Below, piece after piece: positions 1 through 10,486 of a stretch of 64,000 bases of DNA (positions within the stretch are counted from its first letter, which is position 1; every line of letters begins with the position of its first letter). The stretch lies in assembly GCA_033439265.1 (NCBI GenBank), contig JAVTVX010000027.1, positions 1,689,001-1,753,000 of the forward strand, read 5' to 3'. Made by a program: the position numbers and the translations under genes. Below the pieces are notes generated by a model that was not told the DNA's origin, did no database searches, and saw nothing but the letters and a program-made list of their open reading frames with translations. Origin of the DNA: Dillenia suffruticosa (lineage: Eukaryota > Streptophyta > Magnoliopsida > Dilleniales > Dilleniaceae).

Positions 1-1015
1 ACCCCAATCCACATATAAGCACAATTTGATCACCCATAAAGGCACTGTGAGTGAAAAATCCAGACTCTAAATTTGATGGCTACAACCAACATTTGGGTCC
101 TCATGGCACCTATGACACGGATAAATAACTGTTGAGCAAGCCTCAAGCTTTCCGCACAATGCCTAAGTCTTTATTATGACAATTCAATATAATGTCATTT
201 TTCCTCTCCACCTTCTAACTGGGTTAACCATGCCACAGTCCAAGTCCACAAACTCCCCAAACCTATTAATCTCTACCACCTAACACAAAATTTAAAATCA
301 CCACCCCGCCCATGCTCCAAAGTAAGCAAAGTTACAGTCACCTTGCTGTTGTGAAGAAACCATATTAGCACAGGACAAAGCAGGTGCGAATCTAGTAAAA
401 CAAATTAAATGTAAGTTCAGCTACGGAAAGGCACCACTTTACAAAATATAAAGATCTTGGGTGCACAAATGAGGCAATCTTCAACCCAAAATAGAAGACC
501 AGATAACTCCTATGTGGCAAGAGAAACCGTCAGGTTGCAGAAAATCATCTATACCTTGAAAGCTACAGTTCAAAGTACTTCTTAACCAATAATTACACAT
601 AACTAATTTGACCTGTATTTATGTTTAAAAACCATAGACTTATTTCAAATTCTTTGTTGCAAGGTGTAAAGAATTTAACAGATTGTTCATAGTACGTGAT
701 TTTTCTCGATGGAAGATAGTTTAACAGATTGTTCTACTCCGAAAAAGCTTCCATCGATCACAATTGCTCCCATTATATAAAATGAGGCTTCAACTTTTCG
801 ATTTTCCTCAACAAATTTTATTTCCCAAAAACCAAGTAGTACAAAACAAGCTCAAGATTGTCGAAACCATAAAATGAATGGACAAATTCTGAACCACAAA
901 ACAAAACAGTTATGACTAAGCCTAACAGTAAAAACATAATCAAAAGTAAACAAAAATTGGAGATTTACCCGAGACCCGCAAAATCATAAAAAAAAAAAAA
1001 ATGGCGGTGCTGCTG
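1..1015. other. 3' flank of the glycosylase gene, no gene seen
   Basis: This AT-rich stretch has no reading frame resembling a known protein. It lies downstream of the glycosylase stop on the minus strand, so its right part probably holds that gene's 3' UTR. No repeat with clear ends was found. Confidence 0.5.
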
Positions 1016-1924
1016 CTACTCTTGCAGTTCCTGCACAAATTCTAATTCCTGTCCCAGTTGCTGCAATTCCTGTTCTTGCACTTGTTTCTGCACCTGTTCG
1101 TGCAGACAATCGTCTGCACCAAGAGCTGGAATCTCAGCGACAACGCCAGCATCTTGGGACTCGGCAAGCTTCCACAGGTAACAACAAGCCACGGATCTAT
1201 AAGGTTTCCATTTTGCACACAGTCTCTCCATCTGACAAGGCCTAGGTAATGCAGGAAGATCATAAAGGTACTGCACACACTTCCTCACACCCATGTCATG
1301 AATTGGCAAAATATCAGGCCTATGTAAGGAGAAAATCATGAAGGTGTGAACTAACAATGGCCCAATTCCATTGACCATTTTTAACATAGTATTCAATGAA
1401 TTATCATCCATTGCAAGAATTTTATCATCAGACAAAATCCCTCTTTTATATTTGTTGGCCAAGTCCTTAAGGTATTCGGCCTTCTTCTTACTAACCCCAA
1501 TTTTCCTAAGTTTCTCGCTCCCCAAACCTAAAACAACGTCGGGAAAAACCCTAGATTCTTCGCCTCCACACAGAGAAACAAAGCGATCGTACGTTTGAAT
1601 ACCTCTTTCGTATGATAATTGTTGGAAGAGGAGGGATTTTGATAGGGCTACAAATGGGAATGCGAATTTCTCGAATTTTGGGGGTTCAAAAGTGTCGATC
1701 AATTTAGCTAAAGCAGGATCAGAGTTGTGAAGATGTTGAAGGGCACGTTCGAGTTCACCCTCGAAAGACAGTGGACGAATGATTACAGAGGGTGAAGAGT
1801 CTCCTTTTCTCTTAGATTTGGCATTGGATGGGCTTTCAGAGGATCCAGGGCCTGACCTTTTACGGGTTCTCCGTGGACGAGGTGGCGGGGTTTGGGAATT
1901 CTCGTCAGCGACAGCGGCGGACAT
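1016..1924 (-). CDS. HhH-GPD DNA glycosylase (3-methyladenine/AlkA type)
   Basis: Single-exon gene, 302 aa. It belongs to the helix-hairpin-helix base-excision glycosylases that remove alkylated bases from DNA, presumably in the nucleus. The N-terminal 45 residues are basic and proline/serine rich (PRPRRTRKR, a likely nuclear signal). The glycosylase core runs from about residue 52 to 255. The hairpin is VNGIGPLLVHTF (184-195), the catalytic aspartate is D210 in PIHDMGVRK, and the conserved KWKPYRSVA follows at 238. The C-terminus ends in a Q/E-rich tail that may be variable. As I recall, family members usually read GIG-S/P-W-T/S in the hairpin; here the tryptophan is replaced (GIGPLL), which may affect DNA binding. 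The start is the first ATG in a continuous frame, and the N-terminus looks like that of plant homologues. The nearest relative I recall is Arabidopsis At3g50880. Confidence 0.9.
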   Translation of the reverse strand: MSAAVADENSQTPPPRPRRTRKRSGPGSSESPSNAKSKRKGDSSPSVIIRPLSFEGELERALQHLHNSDPALAKLIDTFEPPKFEKFAFPFVALSKSLLFQQLSYERGIQTYDRFVSLCGGEESRVFPDVVLGLGSEKLRKIGVSKKKAEYLKDLANKYKRGILSDDKILAMDDNSLNTMLKMVNGIGPLLVHTFMIFSLHRPDILPIHDMGVRKCVQYLYDLPALPRPCQMERLCAKWKPYRSVACCYLWKLAESQDAGVVAEIPALGADDCLHEQVQKQVQEQELQQLGQELEFVQELQE

Positions 1925-2651
1925 GGTGTCTTGGATTTCCTCGGACTGGTCCTTGGGACGGAACGCTTTGTCAATTTCCCGTTGTTAAGGTTTCCTTTTC
2001 AAAATATGAATTTATGAAGGCATACTTGAACAAGCGGTCCCCACTTTACTTATCCAAATAAATCTAAAATTAAATAAATTGAATATTATTTAATAATTAA
2101 AAAAAAAACTTAATCAAACAGAAATTTCTCTATAAATTAATGAAGGCCAAGTAGTCATTAAATGCAAACGAAATGAAAAGGTTTTTTAATTTTTTAAATT
2201 ACATATTAAAATATAATTACTAATTTTGTATATAAATAAAAAAAGAAACTTAAAAGTACATATGAACGATGTGAATATCTCACCCGGATTAGATTCATCC
2301 CAATTTGGGTTCAATGATTTTTCATAGTCTTAATTAGATGCAAGATACTTATCTAGCAAAGTTAGATTATCAGGAAGACTCTTTTACATGTGTCTCCTTG
2401 TTCCTCCTTTTGATTTCCTCTTTCTAATTCTTTCTATTAATCACAAGTTTGCATTATTTATCTCTTTGAGTGTATTTCTTTGATGTCAAATGATTAGATT
2501 TTTTTTTGGATGCCGGATGTTAAGCTCTCCTTATGTCGAATTTTAGATTTCCTGATGTCAAACGTTGTGTTTTTCATATGTCGATCGTTAGATTTTTCTC
2601 ATTATTCAGAAAGTATTTACTTAATTATACAAAATACGATAAGGTATTAAA

Positions 2652-2654
<3 letters not shown>

Positions 2655-2685
<31 letters not shown>
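2655..2685. repeat. (AT)n microsatellite
   Basis: Uninterrupted TA dinucleotide run of about 31 bases, followed by a T tract. Confidence 0.9.
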
Positions 2686-2693
<8 letters not shown>

Positions 2694-3310
2694 TTTTCTT
2701 TCTATAAGAGCGAGTCACATAAATATATGTTCATGAAAATTTCCACCTGATCTCAACAGTGGAACAAAACCATGGCGATGGATTCACCTATTAGATACTA
2801 GTGGTTTAACACCAATGTAAATGGATTGTGCAGGGGAGATGGGCTGTGCAGACACAACCCAACGTTAGAATTCTTAAATTTGGGACATCCTTGGTGTTTT
2901 TTTGGTAGAGGGCATCCTAGGTCTCAACCTTCCCTTGTAAGCAAGTTAAATACAAGAGATTAATGAATAGTCATATCAGTAAAATTATTTTAAATTTCTT
3001 AATTAAATTTTAAATTTAAAATTTAGAAATAAAAGAAATTATGCTGAAAAAATAGTCCTTTAAATAAAATTTTTATAAATTTTTAAATTAAATTAATTAA
3101 AATATAATTTTAGATATTACAAATAAAAAAATAAAAAAAAAAACACACACAAGAGTGAAGAGCCCATGACAGAGCCCAAGCCAAATCAGCAAACAAATCA
3201 TCCTCTTGGGCATGTGAACCAATGGACGCCAGAGCAGACAAAGCTTGCCCACAGAAAAGCAATTGAGGTCCAGCAAGGAGCGCAATTGCCGAGCAAAATT
3301 GTAAGCAGAT

Positions 3311-3738
3311 TGTTATGAAACTCACGCGGAATCTCAAAAAAATCATAAAATATTACTTAATTTTAATAGACTCTCTCACCTAACAGATCGATTTTTTATA
3401 TTGAGTTCTCTTATTGAATTTAAGTTCATCACTTAGATCCGTGACAAATTGGTATCAGAAACTCTGATCTAATATAAAAAAGGATTACATGAAAGAGGAC
3501 TATCTAAAAAAAGTTATCTGATGTTAGAGTGAGAGCCTTCTAAAAAGGAAAAAGGGTTACCCGCCAGAGTGAGAGCCGTCTGCCTTCTCAAGAAGAGGGT
3601 AATGTTATGAATCTTATATCAAATCCCAAAAAAATCATAAAAGATTACTTAAGTCTAATAAGATCTATCACTCAACAAGTCGATTTTTTGGATTGATTTC
3701 TCTTATCGGATTTAAATCCATTACTTCGATCCACAGCA
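3311..3738 (+). mobile_element. TRIM (miniature LTR retrotransposon), non-coding fossil
   Basis: Two direct repeats of exactly 136 bp (3311-3446 and 3603-3738) both begin TGTTATGA and end in CA. They enclose a 156-bp interior with no coding capacity. Right after the left repeat, at 3450-3460, comes TGGTATCAGAA, close to the initiator-methionine tRNA primer-binding site TGGTATCAGAGC used by plant LTR elements. A purine tract (AAGAAGAGGG) precedes the right repeat. By hand count the repeats agree at roughly three quarters of positions, mostly differing by transitions, so the insertion is old. No clear 5-bp target duplication remains. This is the structure of a terminal-repeat retrotransposon in miniature. 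Confidence 0.75.
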
Positions 3739-4334
3739 GGCTATGACTTGTGATAGGCCAAAACAGGCTTCGATGAATTCTTTTTTTTTTTTTGTTACAG
3801 CTCATCTTTTTTTTTTTTTTTTTGATACAGACTTCGGTGAATTCTTTAAATCTCACAAATGCGAACCATATATTACTAATTAAATAAATAATTTCTCACA
3901 AAATCTCACCTACATAAAAATGATCTTAATTAAATGAAATGTCAGCTATACTAGGTCCAACCCACATTTTTGTAAGTTTGATGGTTTTTTTTTTTTGAGG
4001 CAACAAAGTGAGAATCTATGGGTTTATTGATAGTTCTTTCTTTTTATTTTTCCATATATAAGTATGAATATTTTTGAAATATTAAAATATGAATAAGGGT
4101 ATCTTTTTTTTCCTTTTAATTTAGATTGGACTAATTTAATAATAAAGCCATAAAAGTTTTAAAAAATAAAGAAAAAAAGGAGTGAAATTTATTGGTAATT
4201 TCTTAAATCTTTCAAACTCCAAGCATTGAACCTGCAAAAATAATTTTAAATAAATAAAAGTCAAGTAGACTAGGTTCAAGCTCAACACTCTTGTGTAGTA
4301 GACACCAATCGTGTCACCGAACTCCATTTGATTG

Positions 4335-4436
4335 AGTGGTTAAAGATATTTTATTCTTTAATCAGAGATTTCAAATCCAAGCTCTATAAATAATAAAAAA
4401 AGATTTGACAAATCTAATCTTTAAAAATTTGATTGG
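4335..4436 (+). mobile_element. Possible short tRNA-derived SINE
   Basis: The stretch has an A-box-like GAGTGGTTAAAG, a B-box-like GATTTCAAATCC and A-rich segments. It is flanked by the 9-mer ATTTGATTG at 4326-4334 and 4437-4445. The A-box partly overlaps the proposed left duplication, so the ends are uncertain. Confidence 0.35.
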
Positions 4437-4813
4437 TCAAACTTTATCCAATTAAATCAAAATATCTTACCAATTTTAACAATTATGTAATGATAGGTTT
4501 GACATACAGATACAATCAAATATTTTGTACTAATTTCTTTCTCACTGTGAAATCAACTCGATTATCAAATTATAAATAATAAATTTACAATTTTACTAAC
4601 TAAATTATGTAAAATACAATTTTTTTAAGTTTAGACTAATCTTATCGGTCAATAAGGATGCCTATGGTTGAAATTAAAAAAGAAAATTTATAATTAGATA
4701 ATTTAAAAATGTTTTTAAAATTTTTTATTTTAAATATATATTATATTTTAATTTTGGTATAAATTTCTTATTTTGACACGATACCTGGTATACGTGGACA
4801 ACGAATGGGAGCG

Positions 4814-4820
4814 TATATAA
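4814..4820 (+). promoter_or_regulatory. TATA box of the sugar transporter gene
   Basis: TATATAA lies about 310 bases before the ATG and is followed by a less AT-rich leader with pyrimidine-rich patches (4850-5131). Transcription would start near 4850 if this box is used. This is inferred from position only. Confidence 0.5.
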
Positions 4821-5131
4821 ACCGAGAAAAGCGGGAGGGAAAAAGACCCGCGCAGGACCCAATTAAAACTCGCCTCGCCCAATCCTCACGGAAACGGACA
4901 CCACCTCCACCCCCACACAAGCTACCTGGCAGTCATAAGTCAGAGACAGTTACTCCTTTCCCTAATTAGTATCGTGCGCTCTTTCTCCATTATGATTCCT
5001 CTTCGTGCCTCTCCTTTCCTTCTCTTTAACGCATACCATCGAACACCTTTTCGACGAACTGTTCCTTTCCTCCCAAACCCAGAAATTCTTCACAGAGAAG
5101 GATTGGCGAAGAAGAAGAAGAGAGCGAAAGG

Positions 5132-5333
5132 ATGAGTTTCGGAGACGACACTGACGTTGGGAGGGATCTCAAGAAACCGCTTCTTCATACCGGAAGTTGG
5201 TATAGAATGGGAATGGGATCGAGGCAGTCGAGCATTATGGGATCTGCCACTCAGATGCTTCGTGATGGCTCTGTTTCTGTCCTTTGTTGCGTTCTTATCG
5301 TTGCTTTAGGTCCTATCCAGTTTGGTTTCACCG

Positions 5334-5367
<34 letters not shown>

Positions 5368-8300
5368 GCCCAGCTTTTAATCAATTGAATTTCACAAAAA
5401 TTATGGAATTTAATTGCAATTCCAAGTTTTTGTTGCTTAAAATCCCATAGAGAATGTGAGGTTCAATTCAAACTCTATTAGAGAGTGTGATTTTGTAAAT
5501 CGTTAAAAACTATGAACTCTCTCTCTCTCAGGACCCTGTTTTGCATCAACCGAATTTTACAAAGATTCTAGAACTTTAATTGCAATTCCAATTTTTGTTG
5601 CTTAAAATCTCATAGAAAGAGTGTGGGGCTCAATTCGAACTCCATTAGAGAGTGTGTTTTTGAAAATCGTTAAAAACCATGAACCCTATCTCGCTCTCTC
5701 TCTGTGCCCGGCTTTGAATCAAATGAATTTCACTAAAATTCCAAAAATTAATTGCAATTCCAATTTTGTTGTTTAAAATCCCAAAGAGAATGTCAAATCC
5801 AATATTTGTAAATCTTTAAAAACTATGAAATCTACGGCAGTTTATGGGTCCTTGATAATTAGTAATAATTAGCAAAATAACAAACGTTTGACTGAAATTC
5901 ACATGTTCCAAGTGAGAAATTCAATTAAATCTCGTATATTAGTCTTCTAATTCTCAGTAGAAGATTCATTTAAAAACGGAGTCATTCAATTCAGATTGAC
6001 TAAATTGTATTTCCAGTGTGGCTATTCTTCACCTACGCAATCCCAAATCGTTAGAGACCTTGGGCTTACAGTTTCCGAGGTATGGATTTTAATTTCTGAA
6101 TTTTGTTTGCTTTTATGAGGTTCGGAGGTTGATCAGACGTGTGTGATGTACTGTTTTGGTCATTTGATTTGCTTGTTTGTTTGTTCTCGGTACAGTTTTC
6201 GTTATTTGGTTCATTGTCCAATGTGGGTGCAATGATTGGGGCTATAACAAGCGGTCAGATTGCAGAGTACATTGGACAAAAAGGGGTATGATTGGAAACA
6301 ATTAATTTGTCTATTTGTGGATTCTTGTTTGCATTTTTGTGCAGATAACTGAAAAAAAAAAATAAAGTACGTGTGTTTTGAATTTTAATTTGCTTTTCTC
6401 ATGTTGTTCGCAGTCACTGATGATTGCTGCAATTCCTAATATTATAGGATGGCTTTCCATATCCTTTGCTAATGTGAGTAATGTATATGATAAATGATGA
6501 CTTGGTATATATTCAGTGTATAGCTGTTGGTCAACTTCTTAAATTATGCTAGTTTTTGCTTATTCTGTGCAGGATTCCTCTTTTTTATTCATGGGAAGGT
6601 TGTTGGAAGGATTTGGTGTTGGCGTTATATCTTACACAGTACTGTTTTAAATTTTTAGTCGAAACCTTTTGAGTATATTATAAGTTCTTGTTTCCCAATT
6701 ATACAGAACCCAAAAATTGAAAAAGAAGATGAAGAAGGCATGATGTTGTTTTTGTTTGTGGACATAGGTGCCTGTGTACATAGCTGAGATTGCACCTCAG
6801 AACAAGAGAGGAAGCCTAGGGTCAGTGAATCAGGTTAGTGTTTTTTTTGGCCTCTCTTTCCTGCTAAAGCAACTAGAGGTTTTATATTTCATGGTATTAA
6901 TTCATATAAGATTTTCTAATCAACAGCTTTCTGTTACAATTGGCATTATGCTGGCTTACTTGTTGGGACTTTTTGTCAACTGGAGAACACTTGCAGTACA
7001 AGGTAAGATTTGGGGGAAAAAAATCAATTTTTATTTTAAATATTTTTCGAGGCTCTAAAAGCTTTGTTTTAGTAGGTTTTCTTATCTAGAGTGTTTATAC
7101 TTCTATCTGTGGATTGAGTTGGGATTAAAGCATGCTTGAGTTGAGAACACTTCTTTCAAAGCCAACGTTTTGGTTCGAAGCAAGAATAGTTGTATTTTAA
7201 ATTGAATTATTAACTGCTCGATATCAGTGGGATACTTCTGGAAGGCCTATCCTGTAAATTAAGATCCACTCTATTGCTACTAATATTGTTAAATGACATT
7301 GTATTCAATGTGCCATCTCTCTGGTACTTACATCTATCCTGTTCCTTGGTGTTCTCTTATGAATTTTATCTTGAATCTCATCTTTGACGTAGCTTCTTCA
7401 AAGAATTAATGCCATGCATTGTAGCTTTTAATTTATCAAATACTTACATGAACTTCCTATTTTTGAGTCTGATGCACACTGAGGAGGACTTTGTCTTGGA
7501 CATGCTGCTGAGCTAATTTTAATGTGTGTTCCATGTCAGTGCTATAAATAACAAGCATCTAGATATCATCTGCAGGGAGCTTGCCATGTGCAGTATTAAT
7601 GCCTGGTCTCTTTTTCATTCCGGAATCTCCCCGGTGGCTGGTAAGATTGACAAACTTAATTTGGTTATAAGATTTCTTATATTTAACTTTTTCATTCTGT
7701 TGTTTTTAGGCGAAAATGGGACTGATGGAGGACTTTGAAACCTCCTTGCAAGTTCTAAGGGGGTTTGATGCTGACATTTCTGCTGAAGTCAATGACATCA
7801 AGGTTTTGCCGCAAATTTCTATAATTTTTATGTTGCATTTCCCTGATGAGTTTTTAATTTCCCCAGATTAGGCTCAAGAGATCGTAAATTACAAAGAAAT
7901 GAATTACCCATAACTATTTGTAAAATGATATAGATCATCAATTTTTTTAAGATTCCACTCTCTACAGCACTCGGTGGCCCCAACATGCAGAAGAGCTACA
8001 ATTCGATTTGCAGACCTTAAGCGAAGAAGATATTGGTTTCCTTTGATGGTATAATTGCTTTTCTATAATTTTTAATTCATAGGTACACAGAGTCTGTTAT
8101 GCATGCATGTAGTTTTATGTAATTTAATATGCAATTACAGATACTTCTGTGATAATTGTTTGAAGATGAGGTGATTTGTAAAATACTTGTTTTAATTCTA
8201 TATGGCTTTAACTAATTATCTTCTCCAGGTAGGGATTGGGTTGCTTGTTCTCCAGCAACTTAGTGGAATTAATTCTGTTATGTTCTATTCGAGTAACATC

Positions 8301-10144
8301 TTTGAGAAGGCAGGTTAGTCCAGCTTCTTCCTTTATTGGTTTTCGCCGATTTCCTCTTTGATTCCCAAATATTCTATGTGTGTGTGTGTTTTTTTTTAAT
8401 GAAACAGATCTTGTTTGAATGATGATAACATTAATGTCCATTTTTTCAGTATTAGGTTAGGTAGGTTTTCAACAATTCTTTCTAATACCATAGATTTAGC
8501 TGTTAACCCTCTTCTTAAGCTCAGTTATTTCATTATGGCTTAAGCTAGACATCCCTGGGGTGCTAAACTAAAATGGTTCTTTAGCCAATATATGAGTTAA
8601 ATAAATGATTGTAAAATTAAACGAAATCAGGAAAAATTTGTTGATTGTAAACCTCATATATCACATAGAGGAAAGGATGGGACTGGTGGAAGTCACATGC
8701 TTCTTATGCAAGTGAAAAGTTATTGCAGTTAACAATTGTCATAAACTTGAACAGGAGTTTCATCGAGCAATATTGCAACTTTCAGCCTTGGAATACTTCA
8801 GGTAAAATACTAATCATTTTGTGTAGCATTGTGCTTTATCATTAAAAGATAGCATCAACTATGACGCAGTCATATATATAGGTTGTTGCGACGGGCATAG
8901 CCACATGGTTGGTGGACAGAGCTGGCCGGAGGCTCCTTCTTATGGTGAGTTCGAGCATTGCATTATGATTTCTGCTGCTTTTCTTTACCTGAGTTTGAAA
9001 TGAAAGCTTTTAACCAAGTATAAAATATGATATTATTGTTCACAGGTATCATCAGTTGGAATGTTTCTTAGTCTTCTACTTGTTACAATTGCTTTCTATT
9101 TGGGGGTGAGTTCAATTTCTGTATTTTCTGGATTTTTTGTTGAGCTTGTGGGCATAATTTTGTTGGTTGTTTTATATGTAATTTGAATCAAGTGCATAAT
9201 TCATCATCAGTATGAAAATCTTCTTATGTCTCCTCATCTATTGTTGATACCAGCACATCTTCTCGGCAGACTCTTTTCTCTATAGCATGTTGGGAACAGT
9301 GTCATTGGTTGGAATTGTGGTATGTGGAAAAATTGCCTTTTGGTGGTTCTTGATGCCCTTCGTGTTCACCATCATGGACTGTGTTTAATTAATTGCTTAT
9401 GCTAGGCCTTTGCAGTGACATTCTCTCTTGGTGTTGGTGCAATTCCCTGGATTATAATGTCCGAGGTATGCAATTTTCATTTTTACCAGGAGAAACAGAG
9501 AATGAAGTATGGTGAAGTTATGAGGTCATGGTGTTGGGTTGACACCGGCACTGAAAAAGAAATAATAAAATAAAATAAAATAATTGTGGAGGGTGAGGGG
9601 AAGTGGAGGTTCATGTTGTACTCTGTGGGCTGCTCTGGCCTGAGATGCTTCGCTCCAAACTCGGAGCAGAGAGATACTTTATGGCTTAGATTCTTTCTGA
9701 ATCACATATAGCTTCCAAAAGATCTTTTATGGTATCAGGGTTTGTATCTTCACATCCTCTGATCTTTTATGTCCTTTTATGTTGCACAGATACTTCCGGT
9801 GAATATTAAGAGTCTTGCTGGCAGCATAGCAACATTGGCAAACTGGATGACATCGTGGGTGGTTACAATGACTACAAATTTACTTCTTAGCTGGAGTGAT
9901 TGGGGTGAGTGGGACTCTCTCTCTCTCTCTCTCTCTGCATGCCTGTATGGACATGCACGTGCTTATGCAAGCATCGCTTGCCCATGTGCATGGTTTGTTA
10001 GTCTAACTATTGGGTCTCTATCTTGCAACAGGAACCTTTGGTTTATACACTTTAATGGCTGCTTTTACTGTTGCATTTGTCAATCTTTGGGTTCCTGAAA
10101 CCAAGGGAAGAAGTCTGGAAGAAATTCAGTCATCCTTCAGATGA
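5132..10144 (+). CDS. ERDL6: ERD6-like 6 type sugar transporter (MFS)
   Basis: Eighteen exons: 5132-5332, 6017-6079, 6196-6285, 6414-6473, 6573-6638, 6768-6833, 6927-7002, 7576-7640, 7710-7802, 7968-8048, 8229-8313, 8755-8801, 8882-8944, 9046-9105, 9254-9319, 9406-9465, 9790-9904, 10032-10144. They sum to 1470 bases, giving 489 aa (about 487 in Arabidopsis ERDL6). All introns are GT-AG. Sugar-porter motifs are in order: [44 protein letters not shown], and [12 protein letters not shown] near the end. The N-terminus ([14 protein letters not shown]) resembles that of ERDL6 and ERDL4. Twelve membrane segments are expected. Known members move monosaccharides across the tonoplast, exporting glucose from the vacuole. 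Intron 1 carries a threefold tandem repeat, and introns 1 and 17 start with CT tracts. Assignment to ERDL6 rather than ERDL4 is by recalled similarity. Confidence 0.93.
5339..5829 (+). repeat. Three tandem ~175-bp units in ERDL6 intron 1
   Basis: The unit begins with a CT tract, then a CCCAGCTTTTAATCAA-like stretch, GAATTTCAC, TTAATTGCAATTCCAA and TTGTTGCTTAAAATC, and ends near ATCGTTAAAAACTATGAA. Copies begin near 5339, 5517 and 5689; the third is shorter. The copies differ by scattered changes, so the duplication is not recent. Confidence 0.8.
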
Positions 10145-10486
10145 TTTTGTGCTTTCAAGTGTTTGTCTTTCAATCATGGTTCCAACAAATGCCATTTGTC
10201 AGTCTCTATTGGGATTGTTTGCCGCAACATTGTGCAGGTTTATAAAGTGTTGTGTCTACATGGCAGTTGTCTTTTGTTGTTCTGACGAGGAAAAAAAATG
10301 AAGTAATCAAAGAAAGTAATACAATTGACTTAGCACAATCTTGCCTTGCATCAGAGAGCAATAGTTTATTATAAAAGGTAAATAAATGTCAAAGCTTTTT
10401 CTTTCTCTTAATTTTTTTTTCTTGGCTAGTGTTTGAAACACCATAGATAATCTGAATGAATCATAACATTTGCACCCAAGTTCTCA
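10145..10486. other. Convergent 3' region between ERDL6 and the hydrolase
   Basis: About 340 bases separate the transporter stop (+) from the hydrolase stop (-). It must hold both 3' UTRs, and AATAAA-like A-rich words lie near 10370-10390. No coding or repeat feature was seen. Confidence 0.5.

Larger units (their letters stand above)
1925..5131. other. Spacer between divergent genes, with TRIM, SSR and promoter
   Basis: This AT-rich spacer separates the glycosylase (-) and the sugar transporter (+). It holds an (AT)n tract at 2655-2685, a TRIM element at 3311-3738, a possible short SINE near 4335-4436, and the transporter promoter with 5' leader from about 4800. No other coding segment was recognised. 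Confidence 0.6.
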
